From Magnolia sinica (lineage: Eukaryota; Streptophyta; Magnoliopsida; Magnoliales; Magnoliaceae): a stretch of DNA of 64,000 bases. Positions 11,081 to 22,000 of this stretch are shown one piece after another. How positions within the stretch are numbered: the stretch's first letter is position 1; each line of letters starts with the position of its first letter. Below the pieces are notes generated by a model. The model saw only the letters and a program-made list of their open reading frames with translations, did not search any database and was not told the DNA's origin. The stretch lies in NCBI RefSeq assembly GCF_029962835.1, contig NC_080578.1, forward strand, positions 101,597,759 to 101,661,758, in the 5' to 3' direction. Made by a program: the position numbers and the translations under genes.

Positions 11081-11799
11081 TGTGCCATGTGATGCTATCA
11101 AAAATGGCTTAACCGGACAACTTCTTGATATTTGATTAGGTAAGCTCAGGTCACCTTGATGTTGTTGTCAGAAGTCTTTAATCTAAAATTTTCTGGGTTG
11201 TTCGACCGGTCGTGGGAGCGGCTCGACTAGTCGTAGCCCGCTCGACTCAAAGTCCAGCGAGCCCTGTTTTTCATGTCTGGGCCCTCGACCAGTCATAGGG
11301 ATTGTTCGGCTAGTCGTAGCTCGACCAGTCGTAGCTCCTCTTCGACTAGTTGTAGTTAGAGCTAGGCATCGGACCGAGTCGGATCGGATTTGGTCCAACT
11401 CGGTAGGGTCCGAAAGATGTCTGAACTGATTCGAATTCGACCTGATCCGCGACCGAGTCCAGAAGACCTTACCCGAACAGATCTGTTACATGCTTGGCTT
11501 GACCCAAACCGAGTCCGACTCGGTTAAGGAAACCGAGTCCGATCAGATTGGCTAAGGGTCGAATTTTTCAATGGTGAAAATCATTATCCTCACTGCTATT
11601 TTCGGTGTGGTCCATTTGAACATTAAATACGGTTCTTTTTTTTTTTTCCAAATGTTTTAAAATTATCACAAAAAATGATAAACGGTGTGGATATATTAAA
11701 TACATCATTGTGGGCCCATGTAACATGGATCTCATTTGAGCCGTTTGTACAACTCGGAGCTCGAGAATACAACTGGCCGTATTGACGTGCACGACACGC

Positions 11800-12320
11800 T
11801 ACAAGGATGCGGATTTCCTGCGAAAGATAAAGTTCATGTGGGATCATAGGTGGGGCCCACCGTGATGTTTTTCAGGAATCCACTCCATTCATCCGTTTTT
11901 TGAGATCATTTTAGAACATAAGACCAAAAGTGAGCAGGATCCAAGACTTAAGTGGGCCGTGTTAAATGAAAAGGTGGTTAGGTAAATTCCTACCGTTGAA
12001 ACCTCCCTGGGTTCGACGATGATCTTTACATGACATCCATACCGTTAATAATGTCATTCCTATTGGGATGAACTGAAAAAACAAATATTAGCATGATTCA
12101 AAATGTCTGTGGCCTTATGAATATTTCAACTGTGGACGTTCAATTATCACTTTTTTGGCCCACTTGTGTATTGGATACAGTTCATTTTTAGCCTCATGTA
12201 TTGAAATGAACTCACAAAACATATGGACGGGTAGGATTTCGCACAAACATCGCAGTGGGTCCCACATGGGTTCCCAGCGCATGAACTTCCTTTGGCAAGA
12301 AATGCGCGTCCATCTTAGCA
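11800..12320. mobile_element. Foldback (MULE-like) element, GCGGATTTCCTGC subfamily
   Basis: The left terminus reads GATGCGGATTTCCTGCGAAA, then TGGGGCCCACCGTGATGTTT. The right side ends GTGGGTCCCACATGGG, then GCATGAACTTCC and GAAATGCGCGTCC, the inverse of the left. The same terminus recurs at 29.4 kb and 48.1 kb. Confidence 0.7.
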
Positions 12321-12374
12321 CGACACGTCGTCGTACCTACAGCTAGCTATAGCTAGCTTTGTGTGGTGGTACAC

Positions 12375-12908
12375 GGAAACGGATGGGCTACTCTCCCTGC
12401 CACCAGCCAGGTGGCTGTGGTCGGTGCTGTGTAGGCCCCACCATGATGTATGTCTTACATCCATTCCGTTCATCCATTTTTACAGATCATTTTAGACTTG
12501 ATCAACAAAATGAGAGAGATATAAATCTCAGGTGGACTACACCACATGAAAACAATTGTGATTGGATATCCACCATTAAAATCCTCCTAACGCCCACTAT
12601 AATGTTTATTTGACATCCAATCTGTTGATTAGGTCATACAGGCTCAGATAAAGGGAAAAAACAAAAATCAGCTTGATCCAAAACTTTTATGGCCCCAAAA
12701 TGTTTTGAATGGTCGATACTCATTCAAAATTGTTTCCTCTAATGTGGTCCACTTGAGATTGAGATATACCTCATCTTTGGTCTCAGGCCTTAAAATGATC
12801 TTTAAAAATATACAGACGGCATGGATGAAACAAATACATCATGGTGGGGCCCACAGAGCACCGACCACCAGCCATTGGCTGGTGTCAAGGGAGTAGCCAA
12901 TCCGTTTC
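12375..12908. mobile_element. Intact foldback MITE with 9-bp target duplication (MULE-type)
   Basis: The termini are GGAAACGGATGGGCTACTC and the inverse of GAAACGGATTGGCTACTCCC, continuing into CCACCAGCCA on both sides. The flanking 9-mers are identical: GTGGTACAC at 12366-12374 and 12909-12917. Long inverted repeats plus a 9-bp duplication are the signature of Mutator-like elements. The 534-bp element is palindromic nearly end to end (arms meeting near 12640) and has no transposase. This copy is the reference for calling the whole family MULE-derived. Confidence 0.9.
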
Positions 12909-12944
12909 GTGGTACACCGACGAATCCTCTTATTGTAGTGAGTA

Positions 12945-13110
12945 ATCTCTGTTGGGGCCCACCCTGAATGTATGTGTTTTATCCACGCCGTCCATTCATT
13001 TTTCCATATCATTTTAGTAGTTGAACTTAAAATTGATGAATATCCAAAGCCTTAAAATGAGCTTGCCAAATGGATAGAAAGTTTGGATATAAAACATACC
13101 TGTTACTCTA
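12945..13110. mobile_element. Short foldback element copy
   Basis: AATCTCTGTTGGGGCCCACC at the left is followed by ATCCACGCCGTCCATTC. After the AAAATTGATGAATATCCAAAG block the sequence jumps directly to the right arm (AAAATGAGCTTGCCAAATGG, then TTGGATATAAAACATACC). The central two-thirds are deleted. Confidence 0.6.
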
Positions 13111-14207
13111 TTTCTCTTTCCCTCTTTCTTTCTTCCATACACAATATCATTTCTCAATATATCTCTCTCTAGCAGAGATATCCAAGCTCCGTAACCCTCT
13201 TCTTGTCTTCTTCTTCAACAGAAATAGAGAGACATGAAGAGAGAGAATCAAAGATATGGAGAGATAGAGAGATATAGAGAATACATCGGGCGGGATTTTT
13301 TGGCGCCAAACCTAAAGTATAGGCGACAAAAGTTATATAGATACACACACACACACACACGGTCCGGATCGGGTCGGTCTGAATCGGATCCAATCGGATC
13401 GGGTTACGGATCGGATCGGTTCGGAACAGGGCTTGCCCGGATTCGACTCGAAAATAATTCGGATCTCTATTACGCTACCCGATCCTAACCCATCCTGACC
13501 ACTGGTTCTGTTCGAATCGGGTCGGATCGGGTCTGATCGGGCCGGATCCACCGGTTCGGGTATGAAATGCCCAGCTCCAGTCGTAGTTACGCAGATTCGT
13601 TCCGCGATTTTGCGGATTGCGAAAATCTGAGTCCTTTCGCAACAGGGATGTAAAAGGAAAGTTGTCTAAACTATAAATAGGTGTTCCCAGGGCTTTTTTA
13701 GGGTATGAGAAATAATTCTAAAGGTTCCTAAAGGGGTTCTAGGGAAATCAAAGGGTGTAGCAAGGGTGAGATTCGAAGTTGTTCGAATCGGGTAAGTCCT
13801 CTCTCTTTGTAATTTCTATTTCATAGTGGATCTCTGTCGCTTTGTGCCGTGGTTTTTTCCCGCAAGGGGTTTCCACGTTAAAACTTTGTATTCTTCTGTA
13901 ATTATTTTTTATTATAGAATTACTATCCTAGATCTAGATCTGTGTGATTCTGCAGAGCAAATCCCCAACAGATGTAATTATTATATATTCACATGATTTT
14001 TTAGTTTTGTCATATCATTTTAGGGCATGAGCTGAAAAAAATAAATATATAAAGCTGAAAAATGAAGCAAATTGAATTCCCAGGTGGATGATATCATTGG
14101 AGACAGTGATGAAAAGCTGTTAATGGCTTGCGATATCAGATACAGTGATGAAAAGTTGTTAAAGGCTTGCAAATGTTTTGCATCAAAAGTTCAAATTTGT
14201 TTCTTTT

Positions 14208-17200
14208 TGTAACGCCCTGAAAATCGAGGGTCGTGCATAGACTCGACTCCCGAGTTCTCAGGGTCACTTATAACCGATTTTCATTAATATGCGTTTAATC
14301 AGGTTTAAATGCGCAGCCTGAAATTTCCTGAAACATAAAGCACAACCACACAAGTCTACTAAAATGAAGGAGATCAAGCATATATATATATAGGTCTAAA
14401 AATATATAAACGGGTCGCACGAGGCATTGCCCAACAAAACCACAAAAAGCATGATGTGTCTAAAAATAATGCTGAGATCACAACTCAGCAATTTAAACCC
14501 CGCCTGTCAAGCCGATGGAGAGTCGCCCATCAACTGAAAGTAGGACAGCTCATCCTCCTCGTCTAAGCTCGTGCCGCCAGGCTCCTCATACTCTTCGTCA
14601 CCTGCAGCTACGGGAGAGTCTGGTTGGTGTTTTAAAACACCGTCCCAGAGTAGGAGTGAGTGATCAACTCAATGGGTGCTATTAGCCTTAAGTTGTAATA
14701 AGCATCAATTATAATAAGAATTTAATGAAAAGCAACCATTCATAAACACCTAACTAATCTCATTAATGCACATGCATGGTGGATGATATGATGTATGCCC
14801 TCGCCACAACTCTCCCTCAAGCAACTCCATCTAACGATCGCGTATGTCAACACTCTCTCAGAGCGACCTCGACTGCCGAGTCGCCAACCTAGCTAATGCC
14901 GTGCAATGATGATGTTAACCGGGTTCTTAGTTAAGTCCATTCATCTAGCAGATTTGGGAATCTGATACACCCCACGTATCAAATGCCCTGAACTAGTTGC
15001 GAGGCCAAGGCCCTCCAATGTGTGAGGCCGAGACCCCACGATCCTTAACCCCGTCGGGTTTCCCTCATCCCCGACTTCAAGCACATAGGGGTGCTGAATG
15101 TAGGGTCGCTCACGGTCACTACGGGGAGGCGCATCACCTTAGCGTAGGCCGACAGCTCAAACACAGTGTCCCATTCCACCATGCCTGAATCACGAGACAG
15201 TGGATCGATATTCAATTCGTTATCTATGGGCTACATTGGTGGTAGGGTATTCCAGTTTCCATACATATGTGAGCAAATAAGGTTAACAAACCAGGTAGAT
15301 CAGCCAGTAGACTAAACCGCACAAGCCCAGGCAAGTACGTGGCGGAACGGCATCAGGTACAAGCGACCCATGTAGTCTAACTACTACCGCCCACACGCAC
15401 TCGCCCAAACCCATGGGTTTAGCCTCAAGGTGGTCCTACCAATGGAACCACCTTTACTCTCCTCATGTTCCTGACCAATCCAAGAGTAGGAATAGTGATT
15501 CATAGCATGTCAACTAGCATTGTAACATCAAGCAGATTTAACACCATGTTCTCATGTTGCTCACAATACAATTCAAATTTCTCTAGCAAGCAAACTATTA
15601 ATATCATGAATAAGGTGTATGTGTGTGGTGTGTGTTGGTGAGGAATTTAAGCACTTCCTACACCTCAAGGGATCAAATACATAAGAGCAAATGAATCATA
15701 AACAATATGAAGCAACACATATAAGAAAAAAATTAACCAAACATGAGCATGTAATCATCCATACATTAGATCATGAGAGAGGTAAGATTAACATCAAAGA
15801 GAAATAAATATGCAATTCATACAATTCCATCAACATATCATCCCTAGGTTTCCTCTAGATTGTTCAATACATCATACCTAACAAACAAAATCATTAAACT
15901 CCTATTATAATCGGTGCTAGGCCACCTAAGGATAATAATCCGCACCTATGGATCGTTGAGATCTTGGAAAACGACTTAGAAGCGCCGAACTTGATGTTGA
16001 TCGGTCGGAATCCTAAGACAATGCACTTGCATGTTAGGATTTCATACAAATCCTAGCTCGACACAAAGGATTACAAAAAAGATGGGTGCTTACCTCTTCA
16101 ATCGGATGGAAATCGCTTGTATTTGTGGATGTGGGGTTTCTTGAGGAAAGAGAAGAGGGGTTTCTAGATCTCACCTCCCTTGGGCCCACCTTTCTCTCCC
16201 TTCTTCCTTCTCTCCTTCTCTTTCTCCTCTTTTCTCCTCTTTCTCTCTTTCTTTTCTCTAGGGCAAATTCGTATGGGGAGTGGGGGTGCCCAAATGAGGC
16301 CCTTTTATAGTGTCAGATTTGGTGTAAATAGCCCCAATGGCTAGGTTTTTACCATACTAGCCCTATAAGAGGGTATTTCTAACATCCAGGGCCCACTATG
16401 GGGCGTACATGTCGATATACACCGTAGGATAGTTGGTCCTAATGATGATCTACGTATGGATATGATCGAGCCGCCATTTGGATGCGCCGATTGACAGATA
16501 TGATTAGAAGTCTATTCAACAGTCACCGATAGTCGATTGGGACCGCGACTATACGGATATGAGTAGAGAAATATCCATACTCCACGTGTGAAGTTTGGTC
16601 ACAAACTGACGGTCCGAAATTCTTAACTTTATATAAGAGTGGACGACTCAATTCACTTAAGTTCTAGCTCATTTCTTTAAGGTATTTGCGTTTCTCATTC
16701 ATTCGTCCTTCAACTCAAGTTGAGCAGTTCTTAACACTACCCAGGTCCAACTCCCGCGATGGATGTCGAGCCCAGTAAGACGAACATTACTCTATAATTT
16801 TGGAACTAATGGGCCACCAACGAGTGGTCTAGAGCTTGTTCAGAAAATTGGGGCATTCCTGTAATGAATTAGGTATTGAGATTTTTCGTAGGTAGTGATT
16901 AGGGTTTGAATTATCTATGTTCATAGTGTGCCTTATTTATAACTCGTGAAAGTAGAAATTTGGTCATGATCATTCTAAACCGTCGGTTTTAGGCTAAAAG
17001 AGTAATGGGGTTCATTTGGTCTATTAGCCAAGATCCGGGCCTTGTCTGACTCGGCTTTGGTTGGATCTTTTAATTTAGTTATGATTGCCTTGATTTATTA
17101 GCGATGGGTCGGTTAGATTTGGGCTCATTGGCCCCAAGTTTCCTAAAATGCCTACAATGGCCCTCTATGACTCCCTATTGGCGTTGGGGCGGCCCTAGCA

Positions 17201-17979
17201 CCCCCCTTGGCCATCAAATTTGGTGGGTAGGTGACTCATGGCCCGATGAGGGGTCATGCAAAGTTTGGGAACAAACGGATTAACGGATATGGGGTTCAAT
17301 CATATGGTTCCGGTCTTTAAATGACCCTGTGGGGTCCATTCTGATTGATGGGGCAGTTCTGGTGGCCCTCTGGCCATGAAACTTATAAGATAAGTGTTCC
17401 ATGGCCTGATGAAGGGCCATGCAAATTTTGGGGACGATCGGATATGGGGTTTGGTCGCACGGGTCCGATTCGCGATCAACGGTCACCGTGCCACGATCGG
17501 GACCCAGATTTTATGGGTGGGCGTAAACAAATATATTAGACCTTTACCGTAAGTTTGGAAGAAATTCGACTGCTAAAATGCCTGAAATCTCAGTTTTATT
17601 TACCAGTGTCAGATTCCAATTCTGGCATTGGTGGGTTGCATTTGATAAGTGCCGTTAGAACGGCCTGAATAGTTTATTTTTGAGTGTCCACTGGGTCCGT
17701 GGTCCGCAATGGACCACAAGCCCAATGAGATCTATGCTTTTCCAAAATTTTAGATTTTTCTGACCTTCCTCGGCTGCTGCACGGCATGCACAAGCTGTCG
17801 CCGAGTACAAATCGATCATCTGACTTGATGGCCTGCACACGGTCTGATCGTGACCAGACTGGACCACTCGTGTATAAGCTAACGTTGAGTGCTAACAGCC
17901 AGTAAGTGATAATATAAGTTAATTAAAAAAATTCAAGGATTTTTGGAAATCCAAAACAATGAAAATCCAGGATGTTACA
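14208..17979 (-). mobile_element. Large solo LTR (Gypsy-type, fossil), copy 1
   Basis: It begins TGTAACGCCCTGAAAATCG and ends AATCCAGGATGTTACA (TG...CA, TGTAAC/GTTACA inverted). It is flanked by a perfect 5-bp duplication CTTTT (14203-14207, 17980-17984). At 3772 bp it is a very long LTR, a size seen in Tekay/Del chromoviruses; the clade is inferred from size and the TGTAAC start only. A CTATAAAAGGG box read on the minus strand near 16310, followed by a purine-rich leader, puts transcription on the minus strand. No internal coding region adjoins it. The perfect duplication suggests it is not ancient. Confidence 0.82.
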
Positions 17980-18805
17980 CTTTTCCTTCATTTAGATATT
18001 TGTGACCTCATTAATAAGTTGAATGAAAAATATATAATCCAAAAGCGTTATGGTAGGCACTCGGAACCTTTCAGTGGTAGGGCATTTGTCACTAATTTCT
18101 CCACTTAAGATTGGGATCTTCTTCAATTTTGGGCTGATGCCTTAAAATGATAGAGCAAAATAAATGGGTATTGTGGATATAAAATAAATACATTAAGGTG
18201 GGCTCACGATAAGGGTGTACGGTCTTGGGTGAGGCTCACCTAATTAGCTCTCACAATTTTTCCTGATCATATGAATGTAATACCATATGCTACTATCAGA
18301 GATAAGTCATAGTCAAACACTAAACAACTTTCAATCATGCCTTAAGGGATCCTTAATTTGGCACCATGGAATGGAGGAAGGGGTTTCAAATACCCGGGAT
18401 CCCCAATCCAGGGGGTTTCCTCAGTAAGAGCTTGGATTACACCTAAGATCATTTCGGTAGTTGCAGGTGTAACATGTATGTCACTGTACACTATTATTTG
18501 ATTGGACACATAGCCCGCTAATGATGATCAGCACCATCCAAACATTGTCCATGTAAACCAGCACGGTCCAAATATTGTCCAGGACCGTCCGAACATTGTC
18601 CATATTAATCAACGATTAAAAATCGTTAGTTAGTCACTCAGACATGATCTTGTGCTTGCGGTTCATCCGAGATTTGGAATTTCATCATTTTCAGGCAAAG
18701 CATATATTTCAGTGAGCTTATCACAACCATAGCATCAAAAATTATATATCTCACTAATTAGGGATATTAAAGTTAATTTAGTAATTAAATTCAAACCCCT
18801 ATAAA

Positions 18806-18974
18806 TGTAACATCCTGAAAATCGGGGGTCGTGCATACGCTCGACTCCCGAGTTCCCGGGGTCACTTATAATGGATTTTCCTTAATATGCATTTAATCGG
18901 GTTTAAATGCGCAGCCTGGAGTTCCTGGAACATGAAGCACAAATGCACCTGTCGACTGAAATGAAAGAGAACTA

Positions 18975-19021
<47 letters not shown>

Positions 19022-22000
19022 TGACCAAGAAAAAATAATAAAGGGTCACACATGGTGTCACCCAACGAAATCACAAAAGAATAATATGTCCAGAGAGAAT
19101 AGAGCTGAGCCCTCTGCGTAGCGATCTAACGTGCCATCTACAGGTTCGATGAGGGCCGTTCATCAGCTGGAAGTAAGAGAACTCTTCCTCCTCCTCGAGG
19201 CTCGCATCGCTAGGCTCCATGAAATCTGTATCACTTGCATCTTTGAACGGGTCTGGTTGGTGTTTTAAAACACCGTCCCAGAGTGGGTGTGAGTGATCAA
19301 CTCAGTGGGTGCTCTTAGCCATAAGTTGTAACAAGCATCAATTATAATAAGAATTTAATGAAAAGCAATCAATCATAAACATCTATCTAGTCTTATTAAT
19401 GCGCATGCATGCAGGATGATATGATGTATGCCCTTGCCACAACGCTCCCTCGAGCGACTCCGTCTAACGATCGCGTATGACAACACTCCCTCAGTGCGAC
19501 CTCGACTGCCGAGTCGCCAACCTAGCTAATGCCATGCAATGATGATGTTAACCGGGTTCTTAGTTAAGTCTATTCATCCAGCAGATTTGGGAATCTGATA
19601 CACCCGACATATCAAATGCCCTGAACTAGTTGCAAGGCTAAGGCCCCCCAATACGTGAGGCCGAGACCCCGCGATCCTTGACCCCATCGGGTTTTTTCCA
19701 TCCCCGACTTCAAGCACATGGGGGGTGCTGAATGTGGGATCGCTCGCGGTCACTACGGAGAGCGTGTCACCCCAGCGTATACCGACAGCTCGGACACAGT
19801 GTCCCATTCCACCATGCCCGGCTCCCGAGACTGTGGATCAATATTCCATCCGGTATCGATGGGCTACAACGGTAGTAGGGTGTTCTAGTTTCCATATATA
19901 TGTGAGCAAACAAGGTTAACAAACCAGGTGGGTCAGCTAGTGGACTAAACTGTACGAGCCTAGGCAAGTATGTGGCAGAACAACATCAGGTACAAGTGAC
20001 CCATGTAGCCTAACTACTGCCGCCCACACGTACTCGTCCAAACCTATGCGTTTAGCCTCAAGGTGGTCCTACCAAAGGAACCACCTTCGCTCTCCTCATG
20101 TTCCTGACCAACCCAAGGGTAGGAATAGTGACTCATAGCATGTCAACTACCAATGTAACATCAAACATATTCAATACCATGTTCTCATATTGCTCAACAT
20201 ACAATTCAAATTTCTCTAGCAAGCAAACTATTAATATCATGAATAAGGTGTATGTGTGTGATGTGGATTGGTGAGGAAGTTAAGCACTTCCTACACCTCA
20301 AGGGATCAAATCCATAAGAGCAAATGAATCATACACAATATGAAGCAACACATATGAGAAGAAAAAAAAAATCAACCAAACATGAGCATGTAATCATCCA
20401 TACACTAAATCATGAGAGAGGCAAGATTAACATTAAAGAGAAATAAACATGCAATTCATACAATTCCAACAACGTGTCATCCCTAGGTTCCTTTAGATTC
20501 TTCCATACAACATACCAAGCAAACAAAATCATTAAACTCCAACTATAATTGGTGCTAGGCCACCTAAGGATAATAGTCCGCACCTTAATGGGAGATTTCC
20601 ATTCTTTGAGATCTTAGGGTTTGGGGATTTGGGTAAAACCACCATTTCCTAAATCAAAATCAAGAAAGACAACATTAATGCCTAAAAATCTACACTAAGT
20701 TGCTCTATTGAAGGGAAATATACCATTCTTACCTCCGCTTCTTGGCATGGGTGGGTTTGGTGGAGGTTTCTTTGGAGAATGGGTAGAGAGTTGTAAGGTT
20801 GAGCTTTCTTAGGCCCCACTTCCTACCACATACTCCTTTCCTTTCTTCTTCCTCTCTCTTTCTCTTCCTTTCTCCTCTTTCTCTTCTCCCTTTTCTTTCT
20901 TCTCTTCTTCCTTCTCTAGGGCAAATTCGTATGGGGAGAGAGGTGCCCCAAATAAGGCCCTTTTATAATGTCAGATTTGGTGACAATGGCCCCAAGTGTT
21001 GGGTTTTTACTATACTAAACCTATGAGAGGGTCTTTCTAGCCTCTAGGGCCCACTATGGGGTGTACAAGTCAATATACATCGTAGGATAGCTAGCCCTAA
21101 TGATGATCTATGTATGAATATGATCGGCCCGCCATTTGGATGCGCCGATCGACAGATATGATAAGAAGTCTGTTCAACGGTCACCGATAGTCGATCAGGG
21201 CCGCGGCTATACGGATATGAGCAGGGAAATATCCTTACTCCATGGGTAAAGTTTGGTCGCAAACCGACGGTCCGAAATCCTCAACTTTGCATAAGAGTGG
21301 ACGACTCAATTCACTTAAGTTCCAACTCCTTCCTTTATGGTCTTTGCACTTCTCATGCACTCGTCCTTCAGCTCAAGTTGACCGGTTATGGACCGTAGCC
21401 AGGTCCGATTCCCGCGATGGACGTCAAGCCCAATGAGACGGACATTATTCTATAGTTTTGGAACTAGTAGTCCACCAACGAGCGGTTTAGAGCTTGTTGG
21501 ATAACCGGGGCAGTTCTGGTGGCCCTCTTACCATGAAACTTATAGGATATATGCTCCATGGCCTGATGTAACATCCCGTCCAATCGGTGCAGTGTCCTGA
21601 GGCGTCCACGTAGGATTTTTCGCAGGACCGAACGTTTAAAACATTCGTGGCAGGGATACCATAAACTAATTAACCTAGAATTAGCCCGTTTGAATAAACC
21701 AGACAGGCCTTGGCAAGACCAAGTGCGGGCCGCCAAGCTGGATGACCATTTACACTGAGCAACAGCCCGTGCGGGCTATACCGCGACGCCGAAAGGTCAG
21801 AAAAATCTCATAATTTAGGGAACCATAGAGCTCACTGGGCTTGTGGTCCATCGCGGACCGCGGACCCGGCAGACACCCAGAAGTGGAATCTGGCACTGAC
21901 TAAATGCACCCCACCCATGCCAGGACCAAATCTGGCGCTTGCAATGGAACCAGGATTCCAGGTTATCCGACCATCGGATCTCTTCCATATTTACCGTGGA

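Larger units (their letters stand above)
11358..13580. mobile_element. hAT-like 2.2 kb non-autonomous element
   Basis: Ends AGAGCTAGGCATCGGACC and TGAAATGCCCAGCTCCAG are inverted at GAGCTRGGCAT. The 8-bp flanks are TTGTAGTT (11350-11357) and TCGTAGTT (13581-13588), 7 of 8 identical. The subterminal regions are runs of CGGATCGGGTC-type words on both sides (11360-11560, 13360-13570). The middle contains three foldback elements and a CA microsatellite. It has no transposase. It sits inside the LTR annotated around it. Confidence 0.75.
11163..13970 (+). mobile_element. Copia-like solo LTR (fossil) carrying a nested insertion
   Basis: It starts TGTTGTCAGAAG and ends AAATCCCCAACA (TG...CA with inverted TGTTG/CAACA). 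It is flanked by a perfect 5-bp duplication GATGT (11158-11162 and 13971-13975). The U3-like left part holds repeated GACTAGTCGTAGC words. A TATAAATA promoter box lies near 13673, and a TTTTTTCCCGCAAGG segment near 13855 resembles Ty1-copia LTRs of the Tork type (from memory). Net length without the insertion is about 580 bp. No internal region or second LTR is present, so it is a solo LTR. The perfect duplication suggests moderate age. Confidence 0.82.
11130..18250. mobile_element. Foldback element split by two solo LTRs
   Basis: Three pieces read as one element: 11130-11162 (TTTGATTAGGTAAGCTCAGG), 13976-14207 (TTTTGTCATATCATTTTAGG and GAAGCAAATTG blocks) and 17985-18250 (TTCATTTAGATATTTGTGAC through ATTAAGGTGGGCTCACGA to GGCTCACCTAATTAG). 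Joining them restores the block order of uninterrupted copies, including the ends GATTAGGT and its inverse CACCTAAT. The two insertions are annotated separately. Confidence 0.6.
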
